From the NCBI RefSeq assembly GCF_003590095.1, contig NC_039491.1:8184001-8248000 (forward strand): a DNA stretch of 64,000 nt, in the 5' to 3' direction. Below the pieces are notes generated by a model. It did no database searches and was not told the DNA's origin. It worked only from the letters and a program-made list of their open reading frames with translations. Position 1 is the first letter of the stretch. Each line of letters starts with the position of its first letter. Below are positions 63,201 to 64,000 of the stretch, piece after piece. A program made the position numbers and the translations under genes. This DNA is from Trichoplusia ni (Eukaryota > Arthropoda > Insecta > Lepidoptera > Noctuidae).

Positions 63201-64000
63201 TGTGGTGTTAAAAAAAATACTTGTATATCTTGTTATTTTAAACCCAATCAGATTTTAACTATAAATAACTGATTCGCATGTACTGATGAAAAATATAAAT
63301 ATCAAAATTTGCAGAAACCTAGGTACCTATATGTTAAAAAATGCAAGACCACCTAAGTCCAGTCCCGTCCTTTAAGGCTTTTGCTAACTTCGGTTATGAA
63401 TTTGCATTATATATTTTTACGACCCTGTAAGCTTACAGTTTCTTAGTTACATATACAATACACGAGGAAAAAGCTGTTGTGAAAAAAACCGGGTGTAATC
63501 TTCACGCTCGTCCTTTCGTCCGTCTCAAAACCGGCTTGCCCGCATCACGCTTGTAAACCGGATCGACAAAGCGTATTTTCTTTGAAAACTGATCCCTCGA
63601 AATGCCGTGCTCACGTGGGTTGAGGGACAACACTCTATAAAGCCCAAACTTACGTACTATTTACACAATACATAAATTTACGAATTTATATTCAAGACAA
63701 ACAAAGCCAGAAAGGAGTCCACATGTAAATGTTAGTTCTCCTATAGTGAGAAGCTTTAATATTCATGTTGCCAGTACCTAAACATTTCAAGGAAATATGA
63801 GTATAATCAACCTCCTTTTAGCAATCCTATTAAAATTCAAAATAAATGTTCTTAAAGGATCACATTATCGCAATCGAAAATCCAATTCGAAAGGCTTTTT
63901 GACGGTCGACGTTTGACTGATATTTTGAGTATTATACTATGTTTTCGACATTGATTCGTTGGTTATGTTCACTGCCGTGGTCCATGTCAAAGGGAGCCAC
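60240..64000. other. Gene-free stretch at the window's right end
   Basis: No gene seen. Non-repetitive GC-richer patches at about 60960-61070 and 62690-63110. The 86-codon frame at 60431-60691 and the overlapping 74-codon frame have no recognisable content. Confidence 0.35.
62398..62420 (+). repeat. Short (GTAG)n microsatellite
   Basis: Four tandem gtag/taggtagg units followed by an imperfect continuation. Confidence 0.5.

Overview
The window looks like a lepidopteran (moth or butterfly) nuclear genome. It is AT-rich and gene-poor. It is littered with repeats of a kind common in Lepidoptera: tRNA-derived SINEs with A and B boxes, non-LTR retrotransposon tails ending in (GAT)n, the 'ttgcccgcgacttcgtccgcg' dispersed repeat, and MITEs. 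The family or species cannot be named from this sequence alone. There are no rRNA genes, functional tRNA genes, CRISPR arrays or bacterial-type operons.

Region 1 (about 2.3-11.9 kb) holds the only convincing genes. Four paralogous, apparently intronless genes of 205-216 codons lie head-to-tail on the minus strand (5' ends at 3085, 5750, 8228 and 11678). Each encodes a 24-residue signal peptide, a hydrophobic N-terminal segment of about 50 residues, and a C-terminal beta-rich domain. That domain carries the motif order of the aegerolysin family, best preserved in the fourth gene (WGKW, then GRE-x-SPSGT-x-GFFEI, then a P-F/Y-x-G-x-N segment). Aegerolysins are small lipid-binding proteins known mostly from fungi and bacteria, and some are subunits of pore-forming toxins. 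I infer a locally expanded family of secreted, probably membrane-lipid-binding proteins, perhaps defensive. The family assignment rests on motif recognition only; no search was run.

The four genes share a promoter layout of two GATAA sites upstream of a TATA box, about 45-55 bp from the ATG, which suggests co-regulation in a GATA-factor tissue such as midgut, fat body or haemocytes. Genes 3 and 4 are nearly identical through the signal peptide and N-terminal segment, then diverge sharply in the domain. A MITE lies three bases past the stop codon of gene 2 and a SINE lies just past gene 4; in both cases the nearest canonical polyadenylation hexamer is inside the transposable element.

Region 2 (about 12-64 kb) has no gene I can support. 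All open frames are short and unrecognisable or lie in repeats. It holds dispersed repeat copies (12.2, 18.2, 20.0, 28.1, 29.2, 39.6, 43.6, 50.6, 52.6, 54.2 and 60.0 kb), a clean 370-bp MITE with about 73-bp inverted repeats (57606-57975), a perfect-loop hairpin near 30.9 kb, and several more GC-rich, non-repetitive patches that could be conserved regulatory DNA. It may be intergenic or a very large intron.
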